Positions 21,590 to 33,300 of a stretch of DNA of 64,000 nucleotides are shown here, in pieces. Made by a program: the position numbers and the translations under genes. Origin of the DNA: Setomelanomma holmii. Lineage: Eukaryota; Ascomycota; Dothideomycetes; Pleosporales; Phaeosphaeriaceae. The DNA lies in NCBI GenBank assembly GCA_010015745.1, contig ML978174.1:248001-312000 (forward strand), read 5' to 3'. Position 1 is the stretch's first letter. Each line of letters opens with the position of its first letter. The notes under the pieces are model-generated. The model did not search any database. It saw only the letters and a program-made list of their open reading frames with translations, and was not told the DNA's origin.

Positions 21590-22839
21590 ATGGAATTCCA
21601 GAACAATCCCGCCATGGCATCCTCGAATCCCCATCCCATCCCTTTGACAGAATCTGAAGTCCTCATCCGCGGCTTCCTGGCGGCCAACCCTGATTTGGAC
21701 GCGTCGCTCGGTCCGATCGAAGTCATGACGGATCGGTACACAAATGAAGAATGGGCGGCGCAAATACAAGAGACGGAACGCGAGGTTGTGAAGGAGGTGG
21801 ACAGTGGGAAGAGGGCGAGTAAGGTGTATGAGGGGCCGAAAATGAGGAATGGGAAAGAGGCGTTGAAACAATTGGCGCTTACGATTGATCATACTGTGCT
21901 CAAACGGGATGCGAATGCAAAGGCGGTTGATGGGCTGTGTAGCGAGGCAAGGACAGAGGAGTTCAAGGTGCGCACTCATACACTCGGTGGCGATCGCAAT
22001 TGTCTTCAATCTCTTGATCGCATCTTCAACTCCAAGGACATCAGCTGACCCGTTCCCAGTCCGTATGTGTCCGCCTAAACTGGGTCCAACGCTGCGTTTC
22101 CAACCTCAAAGGCTGCAATGTCGTCGTCGCCTGCGTCGTCGGCTTCCACGAAGGCACACAAGACACGTACTCGAAGCTGCGCGAAGCCCGCGCCGCCGTC
22201 GCCGCCGGAGCAGCCGAACTCGACGTTGTACTCAACCACCACCTCCTAACCAAGCACAACAAGCCCACCACCCCCGAACGCATCGTCAGCTCCAAGGACT
22301 CGGCCATCGACAGCATCACGGCCGCCAACACGGCCGCGAACGCGCGCTCACCCGAGCACGACGAAATCCCAGATTACAGCGCGATATACCGCGAACTAGC
22401 ATCCATCCGGTCTCTCTGCCCGCATCCTGTCACCCTCAAACTCATTCTCGAAACAAGCCAACTCAACACCCAACAAATCCTCGCTGCAGCCCATCTCGCC
22501 GCCGCCGCCAACTTCGACTTCATCAAGACATCCACCGGCTTCGATGGCCACGGCGCCACGCTGCCGCACGTGCAGCTCATGGTCGGCGTGGCCGAGTATC
22601 TCGCAGCCAAGGGCGTGGGACGGCGGAAGATGGAAGTCAAGGCCAGCGGCGGGGTGCGAAGTTTGGAAACGGCGGTGCAGATGCTGGAAGCGGGCGCGAC
22701 GAGGCTAGGGACGAGTAGTGGGTTGTGGATTATGCAGGAGGCTCGGACGAAGGTGGGCGAGGAGAGGGGGAGTCAGGTCGGGGAACGGCCGCCGCAGACG
22801 CGATTGTATACGGATGATAGTGTTGCGGGTGATTATTGA
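21590..22839 (+). CDS. Deoxyribose-phosphate aldolase
   Basis: Two exons (21590-21967 and 22060-22839) give 385 residues from the first ATG; a second ATG eight codons in (MASSNPH) is also possible. The core TIM barrel contains LALTIDHTVLKRDA, VCVRLNWVQRC, VVVACVVGFHEGT, AELDVVLN and the Schiff-base motif FIKTSTGF with predicted Lys282, followed by KASGGVR and the GTSSG phosphate-binding loop. The enzyme cleaves 2-deoxyribose 5-phosphate to glyceraldehyde 3-phosphate and acetaldehyde in deoxynucleoside catabolism, in the cytosol. Compared with bacterial DeoC of about 220-260 residues it has an N-terminal extension of roughly 100 residues, and an insert (HLLTKHNKPTTPERIVSSKD) after the LDVV strand. 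Gene composition is clearly more GC-rich than the flanks. Confidence 0.93.
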
Positions 22840-23627
22840 GGGAAGGAAGTTTGGGGTAGTTTGGGGTAGGTTATGTTAAAAGTGATGGATGTGGATAGGG
22901 GGAGGCGACGAGCAGACTGGTTCAAGTGTGAAGCGTGGAAATCATTGCAGTACGAATTGAGCAGATCACGGTAATATACACCTACTCCAACGCTGCACGG
23001 CTCTGCTATGCCACTGACGAAATTGAGACACCCAAAGTCGTCCAGTGAATAATGATTCGAAATGACACATACAGACTCTAGGCCATGCTACATGGTCCGT
23101 CAAGGTATGACTATTGAGAAGCACGAACTGTGGAAGCATCAGACTTCATCGCATTTAAGGCCTGCTCAGGTAGAGGTTCGTCATTTGTTGCTCAGTGGTG
23201 TAGCTCTGGATTGTCTCCAAGAACTATGTCTGTAACGGATGTAGGTCACAGAATGTTGTGAAGGTATATAGGCTTTTGCAAGATAGCACAATTCATATGT
23301 GCAATTGGTGAAGGTTAATTAGAGCAGTCACGAAAATTTGCAGCGACCAGGAGCTCCAATAGCTCTGCGCGAGAGATGCACGGGATGGACTCGGCAAGAT
23401 GGAGGTCGACATGGGCGAGCACAACATATTGGCACAGGAAAGCAAAGGCGGATGATGGCAATTGAAAATTTTTGGCAGGCATGGTCTACATGTGGTATAT
23501 GTAGAGCACCCACCAGCCGAGTCCCATGCAGGATATCATGAACTTGGAGACCGAGCAATCGCTCAAATGTGTCATTCCGTCATGCCCAACGCCGACCATC
23601 CATGAATCGTTTTTTCTGGAGGGTAAT
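22840..23627. other. Intergenic between DERA and RPS9 genes
   Basis: Holds the convergent 3' ends of the aldolase (+) and RPS9 (-). No supported gene; frames of 67-76 codons at 23.3-23.6 kb are opposite-strand shadows of each other. Confidence 0.6.
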
Positions 23628-24404
23628 CTACTCCTCGTCCTCCTCACCGGCATCATCATCACCACCCTTCTCGGCGGCCTTGGCCTTCTTCCTCCTCACA
23701 CGACCAGGGCGGCCGCCACCGAATGGCGAGGTGAGAGCGAAGTCGATGTGCTTCTGGGAGTCGAGGCGGACCATGAAGGAGGGAACGTTGACGATCTGCT
23801 TGCCGACGCTGTCTACTTGTTAGCACAGCCAATTGCGCGGTTTCTGCAATACCAGCATACCGGATGTGGCGCTGGCGGATGAGCACACGAGCGTGGTGGA
23901 TGGACTTGGCAAGACCGAGCTTGTAGACGCAGGTCTGGAGACGGCGCTCCAAGAAGTCCTCAATCTTCAGGGCCAAGACGTAATCGAGCTTCATGCGGGA
24001 CTCGTCGAGCACACCGACACGGACAAGACGGCGAATCAGGGCATTACCCTCGAAGAGACGCTTGGGGTCCTTCTCGTCGAGCGTCAAGAGCGAACTGCGC
24101 CAATTAGCCATTGCACGTCGCTGGAGATTGCGAAGTCAGCGACTGCGCCATCAAGGGCACTTACCGGGCAGCACGACGGATCTTGGACAGAGTCAACTGC
24201 ACGCGCCAGACCTCGCGCTTGTTGCGGAGTCCATACTCGCCAACGAGCTTCAGCTCAGTGTCCCTAGCCCACCATTAACCAGATGTCCCAGACATAAGCG
24301 GAGCACGCTCGCGCTCAGTGGCCTTGGGTGTATACGTACAGACGAGCGGACTCGAAAGGACGACGGGGGACGCTGTACGTCTTCGAGTAGGAGCGGGCGA
24401 CCAT
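23628..24404 (-). CDS. rps9: 40S ribosomal protein S9 (uS4)
   Basis: Four exons (24340-24404, 24165-24263, 23861-24094, 23628-23808) give 192 residues, the usual length. The start MVARSYSKTYSVPRRPFESA, the S4 RNA-binding domain (LDYVLALKIEDFLERRLQT and ARVLIRQRHIRVGKQIV) and the tail GGGRPGRVRRKKAKAAEKGG with a final acidic run all match eukaryotic S9. It binds 18S rRNA at the mRNA entry side and supports decoding accuracy. The last intron uses the second of two close acceptor AGs, as required for IRVGKQIV. It is transcribed away from RPL21, with 201 bases between the two start codons. Confidence 0.96.
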
Positions 24405-24605
24405 GGTTGTTGTCGATGGAGGAGTCGAGGTTCTGAGCAGACGAAGTGTCGAGCTCGAAAATGTGGTGGGCGGTTCTGCGCTAGCCGCGCTAGCGTCTTC
24501 GGCTAAGTGAGCACTGAGCGCGCAGACGCCGGCCAAAATTGATTCCACGAGAACCACGAACTTCACCGCACCAACAACCCCCCCTCCCCCCCCAAATCAC
24601 ACACA
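24405..24605. promoter_or_regulatory. Bidirectional promoter of RPS9 and RPL21
   Basis: Only 201 bases separate the start codons of two divergent ribosomal protein genes, so both promoters and leaders must fit here. The region contains the word pair GCTAGCCG (24480-24487) and GCTAGCGT (24489-24496), about 90-110 bases from either ATG, and a CA- and C-rich leader before RPL21. Shared expression is expected but inferred. Confidence 0.7.
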
Positions 24606-25197
24606 ATGGGTCACGCTGCTGGTCTCCGCGCGGGTACGCGCTATGCGTGAGTGCAGGATGCGCAGAAAAAATGTGTGTGACGGTCACTGACACAGCGCAG
24701 CTTCTCAAGGGACTTCAAGAAGAAGGGAATGATCCCGCTCTCGACCTACCTCAAGCAGTACAAGGTCGGTGATATCGTCGATGTCGTAGCCAACGGTACG
24801 GACCCCTCAGAACCTGGTACATAGCGAGGCAGAGGCTCACAGGCGCACAGGTGCTGTCCAGAAGGGTATGCCCTACAAGGTCTACCACGGCAAGACGGGC
24901 ATCGTCTACAACGTCACCAAGTCTGCCGTCGGCGTCATTCTCCAGAAGCAGGTCGGCAACCGCTACCTCGAGAAGCGCATCAACGTCCGCGTCGAGCACG
25001 TTCGCCACTCCCGCTCGCGGGACGACTTCCTCAAGCGCGTCAAGGAGAACCTCGCCAAGCAGAAGAAGGCCAAGGAGACTGGCGAGCCCCAGCAGATGAA
25101 GCGCCTGCCCGCACAGCCCCGCGAGGCACACATTGTCGCCCTGTCGGAGAACAAGCCAGAGAACATTGTACCGGTAGCTTACGAGACGACGATTTGA
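24606..25197 (+). CDS. rpl21: 60S ribosomal protein L21 (eL21)
   Basis: Three exons (24606-24646, 24701-24795, 24851-25197) give 160 residues, the family length. Motifs run MGHAAGLRAGTRYAFSRDFK, KKGMIPLSTYLKQYKVGDIV, MPYKVYHGKTGIVYNVTKSA, VGVILQKQVGNRYLEKRIN and VRVEHVRHSRSRDDFLKRVK, ending in a lineage-typical VPVAYETTI. It is a structural protein of the large subunit. Introns of 54 and 55 nt have standard ends. Confidence 0.96.
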
Positions 25198-25604
25198 GCG
25201 AGGCAGTGTGCATGCGGCAAAATGGGATACGGATGGTCAACGGCGTGGTTTCGGATCTCTCGATTTTACTCTCTTCTGCACTTTCACCTGCATTGAAAGC
25301 GGCGAAAGCATGGTGCAGACAACATTGTGCCAACATGGCTGAGATAAACCCCTCACGCCAATGAACAACATCCAAACAACCCTGTCTGCTGTATCCATAT
25401 GAAGTGTATTTGTGATGGTCACCTTTTGCCTTTACATTTTGATCACTAACGTGCCACTACTAGGTCCATGGTCATGTTACATGTGAACTATACTGTGCTC
25501 GTACCTCGCTAGAAAATGTTCTGGTCTGAACCACCGAGTACATCATCAGTCGATCCACATGTTACACTACGCAATGCTATTTTACAAGCCCACTGCCCCC
25601 TTCC
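25198..25604. other. Intergenic, convergent 3' ends
   Basis: Lies between the stops of RPL21 (+) and the XPA-C-like gene (-). No gene is supported. Confidence 0.6.
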
Positions 25605-26625
25605 CTACTCCTCCTCTCGCCCTTCCTCGAACACCTCCTTCCCCCTCTCCAACAACTTGACCTCGTCACCCTCCTCCACCCCACCCACAATCGCAGCCTT
25701 CCGATACGCCAAAGTCTTAACCTCGCCCTCATCAAACAACTTGGTCGTATTCCCATACTTTGGATTCGGCTTCCCAAAGTACGGCAGCACGGCGAGATCA
25801 GCTGGGAGGAGGTTATACTTGGTCTTGCAGTCGGACTGGTTGATGGCCTCGGATGGTTCTGATGTGAGTGCCGCCGGAGTGGACAGGGCGTGTGATTCGA
25901 CATGTGCTGTCCATTTTTGTTTGGGTGTTTTCTCTTTTGTTGGTTTAGCTGCTTTTGGCTCAGGCTTCTCATCTTCCTTGGGATCGTTCTTATGTCTACC
26001 ACACAATCATTAGCATCATCATCTCTCCCTTCCCTATCCATTCGTACTCGTACTCGAAGAATGACACTTACTCCTCCCTCCAAATCTCCTCCCCTTGTTT
26101 CAATACCTCGCTTTCTGCAGCACCTGCCAACACCCCCGCCTTCCTAAACCCCAACACCCGAACATCCTCCTCGCGAAATAAATGCATAGTGTTCCCATGC
26201 ACGGGATTCTTCTTCTCAAAGCGGCGCAAACTGCTCAATTCCTCCTTCTTAAGGCCGTACTTTTTCCCTGCATCGGTCTGCGTGATACTCTCCTCTCTAC
26301 TCGGCTCAGCATCTAACAACGCGCCCTCGCCGTCCTTCAGTGCATGCGTAGCGACCCAATCTTCCCAGTCCTTCTTATGCTGGGCTTTTGAGGCTTTGGC
26401 GTCTTGTGCAGCAGCCTTGTCGCGATGTTCCGCAGCGAGCTGTTCCGGATCTTTTTTGCTGCGCTTTTTGGGCGTCGGCGCTGGGTGGTCCTCCTCAGTC
26501 TTGGTGCGCTTCTTGGGCGTGGACTTTGTGCTTTTTCGGCGCGGCTTGTCTTCAAAGGCCGAGCCTTCGGATTCAGAGGTGTATTTGACGGGCGCTTTGG
26601 AGCGGCCGGAGCGGCGTGCTGACAT
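25605..26625 (-). CDS. Protein with two tandem XPA-C-like DNA-binding modules
   Basis: Two exons (26072-26625 and 25605-25995) joined across a 76-nt intron give 314 residues. The N-terminal 90 residues are very basic (RRSGRSKAP, KPRRKSTKSTPKKRTK, TPKKRSKKD) and look like a nuclear, nucleic-acid-binding tail. Two similar modules of about 100 residues follow. Each has a W....V..HAL helix, an (E)(S/A)I.Q(T/S)D...KY.L...(D/E)L..L..F.K.NP..GNT..LF.E..V..L..RKA block and a Glu-rich end. The second block recalls the C-terminal DNA-binding fold of XPA/Rad14 (KxxY.L...DL ... KNP ... LY), but the XPA zinc finger is absent. The intron separates the two modules almost exactly, consistent with exon-wise duplication. 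A DNA- or chromatin-binding role is inferred only. Confidence 0.75.
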
Positions 26626-27093
26626 GTTGTCTTATGGGTTGGAATCAAGAGTCTTCCTGGACTTTGATTCTCTTGAACTGGCAATTAGCTTTTGGGGCAG
26701 CTGAATGCTTTATGTATGTCCGTTGCTCTGATGGTGCAAAGATAAAGCAGGTTTCAAGAGTGCCGGATTAGATTGTGCTCAAAGGATGCCAGGAAGCTTG
26801 GATGTCGTCGCTGCGCAAGGGGCACATCATATAGCCATGTACGTCATCGCGCCGATCGTTACGGTAAAAATGTCTGAAACATGTCTCTCTAGTTCGAGAA
26901 GGTGGTCAGGGTTGCACAATTGCAGGGTCTGGCGACTCCGTGCCGTAGGTGTGGCAGGAGAGAGGGTGCTACTTTGGTGTGGTTTTGCTTTTATTATACA
27001 GCCCATAACAGGTAAACATCATACTTGTTCCCTGCATGATGTTGCCATTTTATTTATATGTGCTTACTTTATATGTGCGCTCAAAACATCTTC
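26626..27093. other. Intergenic
   Basis: Between the 5' end of the XPA-C-like gene (-) and the 3' end of the CSC1-like gene (-). Plus-strand open frames here run antisense into the channel gene. Nothing supported. Confidence 0.6.
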
Positions 27094-29848
27094 CTACCAT
27101 CGTATACTTTTCTTGAAAATTGGAACCTCCTCGAAGTTGTCCACACTCCACTTCAAGTTCCCACTGTCGTCAATCCAGGCGCCGTCATCAGTGCACTTGA
27201 TGCCAACCGTCTCAGTCTCCTTCACTTCGTTTGTGCTAACACTTATGGGATCTTTCGCCAACCACACAACAGGCGTCTTACTGGTGAACGCCGGGTTGAG
27301 GTATGCCTTCTTGATGTCCTCGTCACTGTACTCCGGAACGTCATCTGCATCGAAGTCCCCGTCGCGTATCCACGCCTTCATTGCGGTATGGCTTGCGAAA
27401 ATGTGCGGTTGCAAGAATTGCGCTACGGGGGAGACGACCTTGGCTGGGACGCGTGTGCGGTTACTGAGTCGTTCAATGTTTGACTCGGAGGTGCGCAGCG
27501 CATCTGCCTCGCCCTCCTCTGCAGATGAGAGAAGAGGTGCTTGCTCGTCATCTTCAGCTTCGAGAGCCAAGTCCACTGGTAGATACTGCTCAAGTGGCGC
27601 AAAGTATCGGTTGGTGCCGAAATTGAATATGATAGTTGCGAAGAGGAGAGCAACAATCATGACTAACGGACCAGTGGCTTCGCGCAGACTAAAGAGGCCA
27701 ATCAGGCACAACTCTGCGATATAAACGCCCATGAGTATCTGCTGCAATGCTAGAGTGTAGCAATGGCCTTTTGTATCGATCTTTGGCTGCACTGTGAACA
27801 ACAGCATGTATCGATAGCTGTAGTAGAAAATGGCGAGCCCAATGGCGGCAAAGCCAAGCACCAGAGGCGCAATGCAGGAATATGCTATGGCTACGAGACG
27901 TTAACGCAGATCAGACGATGGGCAAGACATTCGACCTACCAATGATTACAAAGTTAACATACTTGGGAAACAGTTTTCCCCACTGCATGCCCCTTAGATA
28001 AGTGTATCTGGCATACTTCTGCCGTGGCGTCTTGTCGAAAAACTTGTCGAAGAAGACGAATGAGAAGACATCGGAGTAGTTTAGCACATTGCTTGGCGCG
28101 TTACTCAATCCTTGAATGACGAAATAGGTAAGGTACGTATTGGAAGCGCTCGGTAGCTTCTCTGCAAGCAATTGCGGCACTGAGGTCGGGTCCTTGGCGA
28201 TCTGAGATGCCACCGCAGCAGCTCCTGAGGCTAGCGTTGTGACAAGAAAAACTTGGAGGACTTGGAAAACGAAGTACCATTTCAGGACTTTCAGCTCTGC
28301 GGAAGTATTGGTGGCTTCACCACCAACCGTTTTGAAGATGTCTACTGAGGTCAGCAACGTGTCATTAGACAGGCAACGTAAACTTACACCTGAAGATATA
28401 GGGCACATATGATGCCAGGAAACTGAGCAGTAGCGGAGGCAACAAGCCCGACAACAGGCTCATAACTGTGGGAGGAAGGCTATTCAGGAAGGATAGCCAC
28501 TTGACGTTCTCGGCAAGGTATCCGATATTGGAGACAGCACCCACAAAGGAGACAGGGATGGACCAAAATATAATGGTGGCGATGACAAGAGCGACCGCGA
28601 TGCCTCCTTGTGATATTCGTCGCGCCGGGACCAACGTCAGGTTCTCCCAGACGACTTCATTGGGCAGAACGCCGGTATATCGCGGAGTCAGCGACAGGAT
28701 GTCCGCTGAAGCAATCTGCTGACATGCTCGTTGGGCTGCGGCTTGAGTGCGAAACTCGACGAATACGGCTGCCGCACCGCCTTGACTTTCTGCGTTCTCA
28801 TTCGACTGTCGTGCTTTTTCAATCTCCTCCTCCTTCTCTTTGATCTGCTTCCGAAAGTAGTCAATACTGTCGACTTGCTTGCCAACGGGTGGCGTCTTCA
28901 GTCGATGGGTAGGCCGTAGTGACTTCCTGATGCCATCAGAAAAGCTGTCGTATGTTACTGTGCGACGACTATTCTTGCTCTGCCGCTTCCTTCCCTTTTC
29001 GTTGGCGTTTTGTATAAGCGATATTTCAGCCGACTCTAGCTCTTCGATCTTCGAGTTTCTCGCTGAGACTAAAGACTGCAGCTTGTCGGCCTTGGTTGCA
29101 GGCCAAATCCGCACGGCATCGTTCCCGAAAAATCGCTGCATGTTTCCCTCATCAAGAGTAGCTGTCGGTGCTGAGAGGAACAGCACGGTCCTCGAGGACA
29201 ACCTTTTTGCATTAGTCTTCGATAGGTTCCACGCTTGCCGCAGACCGATCAGCCAAAGCCTTTCGCGCGCCACGGTGAACATGACGAAGCTAAAGAACAC
29301 CCATGCCACGGTCGCATGAGCATAGAGATGTTTCTTCTTCTTGACATTGCCAATAGAGATGCGGTTCAGCTCAGTTGACTTGCCCCCGCCAGTCGCATTG
29401 ACCGGCATTAAGATGGGCCAAGTGATGCATGCGCCGACAACACAGATGAAGATCAGCGTCCGTAGAAAGCGCAGGAAGAGATAGGAATCCAGCGATTGAT
29501 GATAAAGCATGAACTTGTCTGGCACAACTCGCATGGTGTGGAACCAATCCCAGTAGCCCCGGCTCTGACACGGCGTGCGGTCCTTCTTTGGCACAGTTCC
29601 AATGAAGGTTCTTGGTGAATAGATCCTTGGAAACCTTTGCCTAATGAGCACGAAAGCAATGGTGAACAGGGCGGCCGTTAGAAATGTCGGGATAAAGGCG
29701 GCAGCTACGGCAGCAAGCGAAGACGGGCCTTTTGGCTAGCAGCAAAGTGTTAGGCCATACGCCAATTTTCAACAGTGAGGAATGCTGCACTTACTGAACT
29801 CCCATCGCTGGTGCCATTCTTGGCGATGAATGCCGTTTGCAAGTCCAT
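27094..29848 (-). CDS. CSC1/DUF221-family osmosensitive cation channel (RSN1-like)
   Basis: Four exons (29795-29848, 28388-29735, 27940-28341, 27094-27890) give 866 residues. Order of parts: short extracellular N terminus, membrane helix (SLAAVAAAFIPTFLTAALFTIAFVL), two further N-terminal helices, a long cytosolic PHM7-type domain containing an RRM-like fold (AAVFVEFRTQAAAQRACQ), the main RSN1_7TM channel region (about 420-690) and a C-terminal cytosolic tail ending in a PHM7_ext-like block (KWSVDNFEEVPIFKKSIRW). Family members are OSCA/TMEM63-type mechano- and osmosensitive calcium-permeable channels of the plasma membrane or ER. The third-exon acceptor is ambiguous between two overlapping AG sites; the chosen one gives RYIFK and the other adds one residue. 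An ER or plasma-membrane site cannot be decided here. Confidence 0.93.
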
Positions 29849-30373
29849 GGCGGCTGGTAGGCCTGACGTTAGGGGCAGGATATTCAGAGCTTCAACCATA
29901 CATTCTCACCAACGAAGAAGAAGCCAATCAGGAAGCGGAAGCGGAAAGATCACGGCACTTTATGTGAAGCTTTCGAGGGTGGTGTTGGCGTGTGAATAGA
30001 TGCTGTGGGATGGCAGGACAGATGCGAAAAGCGTGCCTAGTCTGAAATGACGTAGAGGTGAGGCGCGGGCAAACGTGCGCGTCTCACTCGTGATCACGTG
30101 TGGCCATTCCTTCCACATCAAACCCAGCTTGCGATGGATCATAGAATTTGAGGAAAGTATTACTGCATGAAATTGAGTAACTTCTGTTTATATATTGATA
30201 ATTAGAAGATTAATATGTTCGTCTGCATGCCTTTGCTCGAGGTCATTTCCTGGTATCCAACAACCCATCCTATGTACCCGGTACATCAAACCTCAGAACG
30301 CCATGCGATAATGCCAAAAGTTACGCCGTTAGATGCAGCATTATACAAAAAGGGCCAGAGTCACCGAAGTGAC
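29849..30373. other. Intergenic, AT-rich
   Basis: Promoter of the CSC1-like gene and 3' region of the next minus-strand gene. The part near 30140-30230 is AT-rich. No gene seen. Confidence 0.6.
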
Positions 30374-33300
30374 CTATAACCACAGCAACCACTTCACTAC
30401 ACCCAATGCAAAGCCAAACACCCTCTTGACAGATCCTACAAGGACAACAATAAGCCACAAGCACCACATGACAGCAACAAGAGCCCACTCGACCATCATC
30501 CAACCAAAGCCACGTATCCAACGCATTCTCCTTCGCCGCGCGCGCAGCATGCGATCAATCTCATCGGCGACCTGCTTGATTTGTAGCGGACCTTGGCCCG
30601 ATATCTCGCTCGTGATGCGCACAGCTGTATCACCGCCTTCGAAGATGCGATGCATGAGGTCTGACTCCACTCTCGATCGAAGTTCCGTGATAGACTCTGT
30701 AAGCCGCTTGATTGTTTCGTTGCGGAAGTTTTGTGTAGATGAGCTCAGAGATCGAGTCGAGCTCTCTAAATCGCGCATTAGCATCTGAGCGGCGAGAACA
30801 TGCTCTTCCTTTCGTGGAACTGGTACGAGTACTCTGCCAGCGGTAGCCGCGGCGCGGGCCAAGAAATCGGGAGGCGGAGACCGCTTGGTGAGTGCACGAC
30901 GATTGATTTCTTTTGCTTTGACACCTGAGCAGAGGAATAGAGCGCGAACACGTGCAATGTCTGCTTGTGTGACGATATTGGCATTGCTCTTGCGATGCAG
31001 AACATGGCCATGGTTATCGGCGATGCTCCAATGCCTGTTGCCGTCGAGTGTCGGTCGCGAACTGCTGCGATGCCGTTCAGTTGACCCTTTGGTATCTCTG
31101 AGGGCCGTAGGTGGCAGCCCGCCCAGCCCGACTCCACCAGGACGCGCAAGAACTTTGCTCATTCGCCCTTGACTGTAACTACGACTGGCATCTAGCGTGG
31201 AGACGGACGAGACTGTGGAAAGCCTTTCCAAATCCATGCGCGGTGGCGCAAGTCTGTCGAAGCGTGGAGATCGGCTGTTCTTCCGTTCACGATTCTGCCG
31301 CGAGATGTGATCGCTTGCGGGAAACGTGCCATCTTTGCCAATACCGACTTCGTGTGCCGGCTTGAACTTGGGGAGCTCCAAATGATAGCGGCTGTCCTTG
31401 TTAGGAGCAGTACTCTCTGCTGTGGTCGCAGTAACAGATCGAGATATCGTTGGCCGCTTGGATTTGCTTCCTTTGACGGACGTGTCTGTACCATAGTCCA
31501 CTCCTTCGGACAGAGTATCCGTGTCATCGTCATCCGGCCGATCTCGTCGGAATACGAATCCTCCGACTTTCGAGCCTTCGTGCTTGACACCTTTGAAGAA
31601 ACGTGTCACAGCAGACTGAGGCTCCTGAGTCTCTCTTCGTCTTATTCTGTCTGGACTTGGCAAGCTAGTAGTACTCTCATTCTTCCGATGACCGAGGAAA
31701 GACTTCACAGCATTGGGAGCTGCCATAATAGTGTGACCGACATGGGTACCGTCTTGCGTCTCCTCGCTGGTCTGCCGCGAACGTTGATTCTTGTCAAGTG
31801 CCGCCGACGTCAGCTCATGCTGAAGATGATGTGCGTGATCTTCGCTATTCTCGTGTGAATGAAATGGGTTCAACCTGCTTCGTCTAGACTTCCTTGTTAC
31901 AGAACTATCACGACTACGTGGTGGAGAAAGTCCACTTCCGATGTGGGGAAAGCGCCTCTGGTGGAGTGGAGTATTCGGCGCTGTGTAGTCTAGATCGTCG
32001 AGAGATGAACGCGGCTCGATGTCGTCTCCAGAGAAAGTGGCATCTGTCCGCACGCGTGGAAGCATTTTGAATATGCCAGGATGATCCATGCTCGTGAAGC
32101 CATTTCCAACGCGGGGAATGTCGATTGAGTCTCGTGATATCTTGTTGTCAGGCCCATGGCTGCGATCTCGACCCCACTTGTTCGGCGTATCAGGCGATAT
32201 TATGGCAGGCGACTTTCCCTGGTTTTCGGTGGCCTGTTGCTTCAATAGGGATTCCAATTGAAGTGCTAGCGGCCCCGTGTTGTGTTCTTCATCCACGACA
32301 ATACGAGGCTTTCGCTTCGCTGACTCGCTCTCCGATTCGGATGAGTCGCTATCAATGGTCGTGCGAAGGCGTGAACCACGTCTGGAATGTTTACCATGCC
32401 GTGGGCTGTCTGCTCGGAAAGCTGGCAAAAGTCTGCGCTTACGACCACGCTCACTGCCTTTTTCACTTTCGCCGCCGCTCACGGGGTCTGCTCCCATCAC
32501 ACCAACGCCTTCGACCCAGCTTCTTCTGCGCTTCTCGGAATATTCCTTGCTCTCACGAGGCTGCAAGAACTCTGGCTTTTGCACCTCTTTGGCCGGGAAG
32601 ATCCTGCGACCATGGCGGGTTTCAATGATGGTCTTGTTGTCATCTTGCTCAAGCCAGTACGCATCCGCGAGCAGTTCTTCTGAACAGAAGACCCAGCCTT
32701 TATGTGGTCTTGATGACTTGTCAGGCTCCACAGGGTGGTCATCATGCAGTTTCGGCAGAAGCACTTTATCATCGTGTCGATACCCAGGACGTTTCGCTTC
32801 GTTTTCCACACGATCCACCCAGTCGTTTACCTCCAGGACATCGGCAAACTCGTTGGGGCTATGTTGAAGCGGCCGTCGATCCCGCGCTCTGCTCCTCCTA
32901 TTCCGAATGTACTGCAAGGGGTTGTAAGGACGGCCGAGATCGTATTGTTTCCCAGCGTAGGAAGGCACGCGCGTGAGCTGTGCTTGTGGACTACCTGGTA
33001 CGTTATTCGATGAAATGACGAAATTGCCTGGGGCGTTCGCATCCGGCTTGAGCGGTGGCAGATTTTCCAGCAACCTAAAATAGTGTATTCGAAGCTCGAT
33101 GTAGTCGCGAGCTTTATCTCTTCGAGCAAGTGTGGCAGGCGAGGGATTGAAGTTTTGTGAGCCAGTGAAAGCCAACGACCCGCTCCGCTGTACAGCTGAA
33201 GACATGTGTCTTGACGGGGAGCTCTTGCCACCTACCGGAGACATGTTTCGTGACATTCGTCTTTGCTCGTTCAGATACTGCCTCAGACTGCCGCCCGCAC

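Noticed and set aside
21885..22718. 277-codon frame overlapping the aldolase gene
   Set aside because: It is a +1/+2 frame shadow of the aldolase, dominated by Arg/His/Ser.
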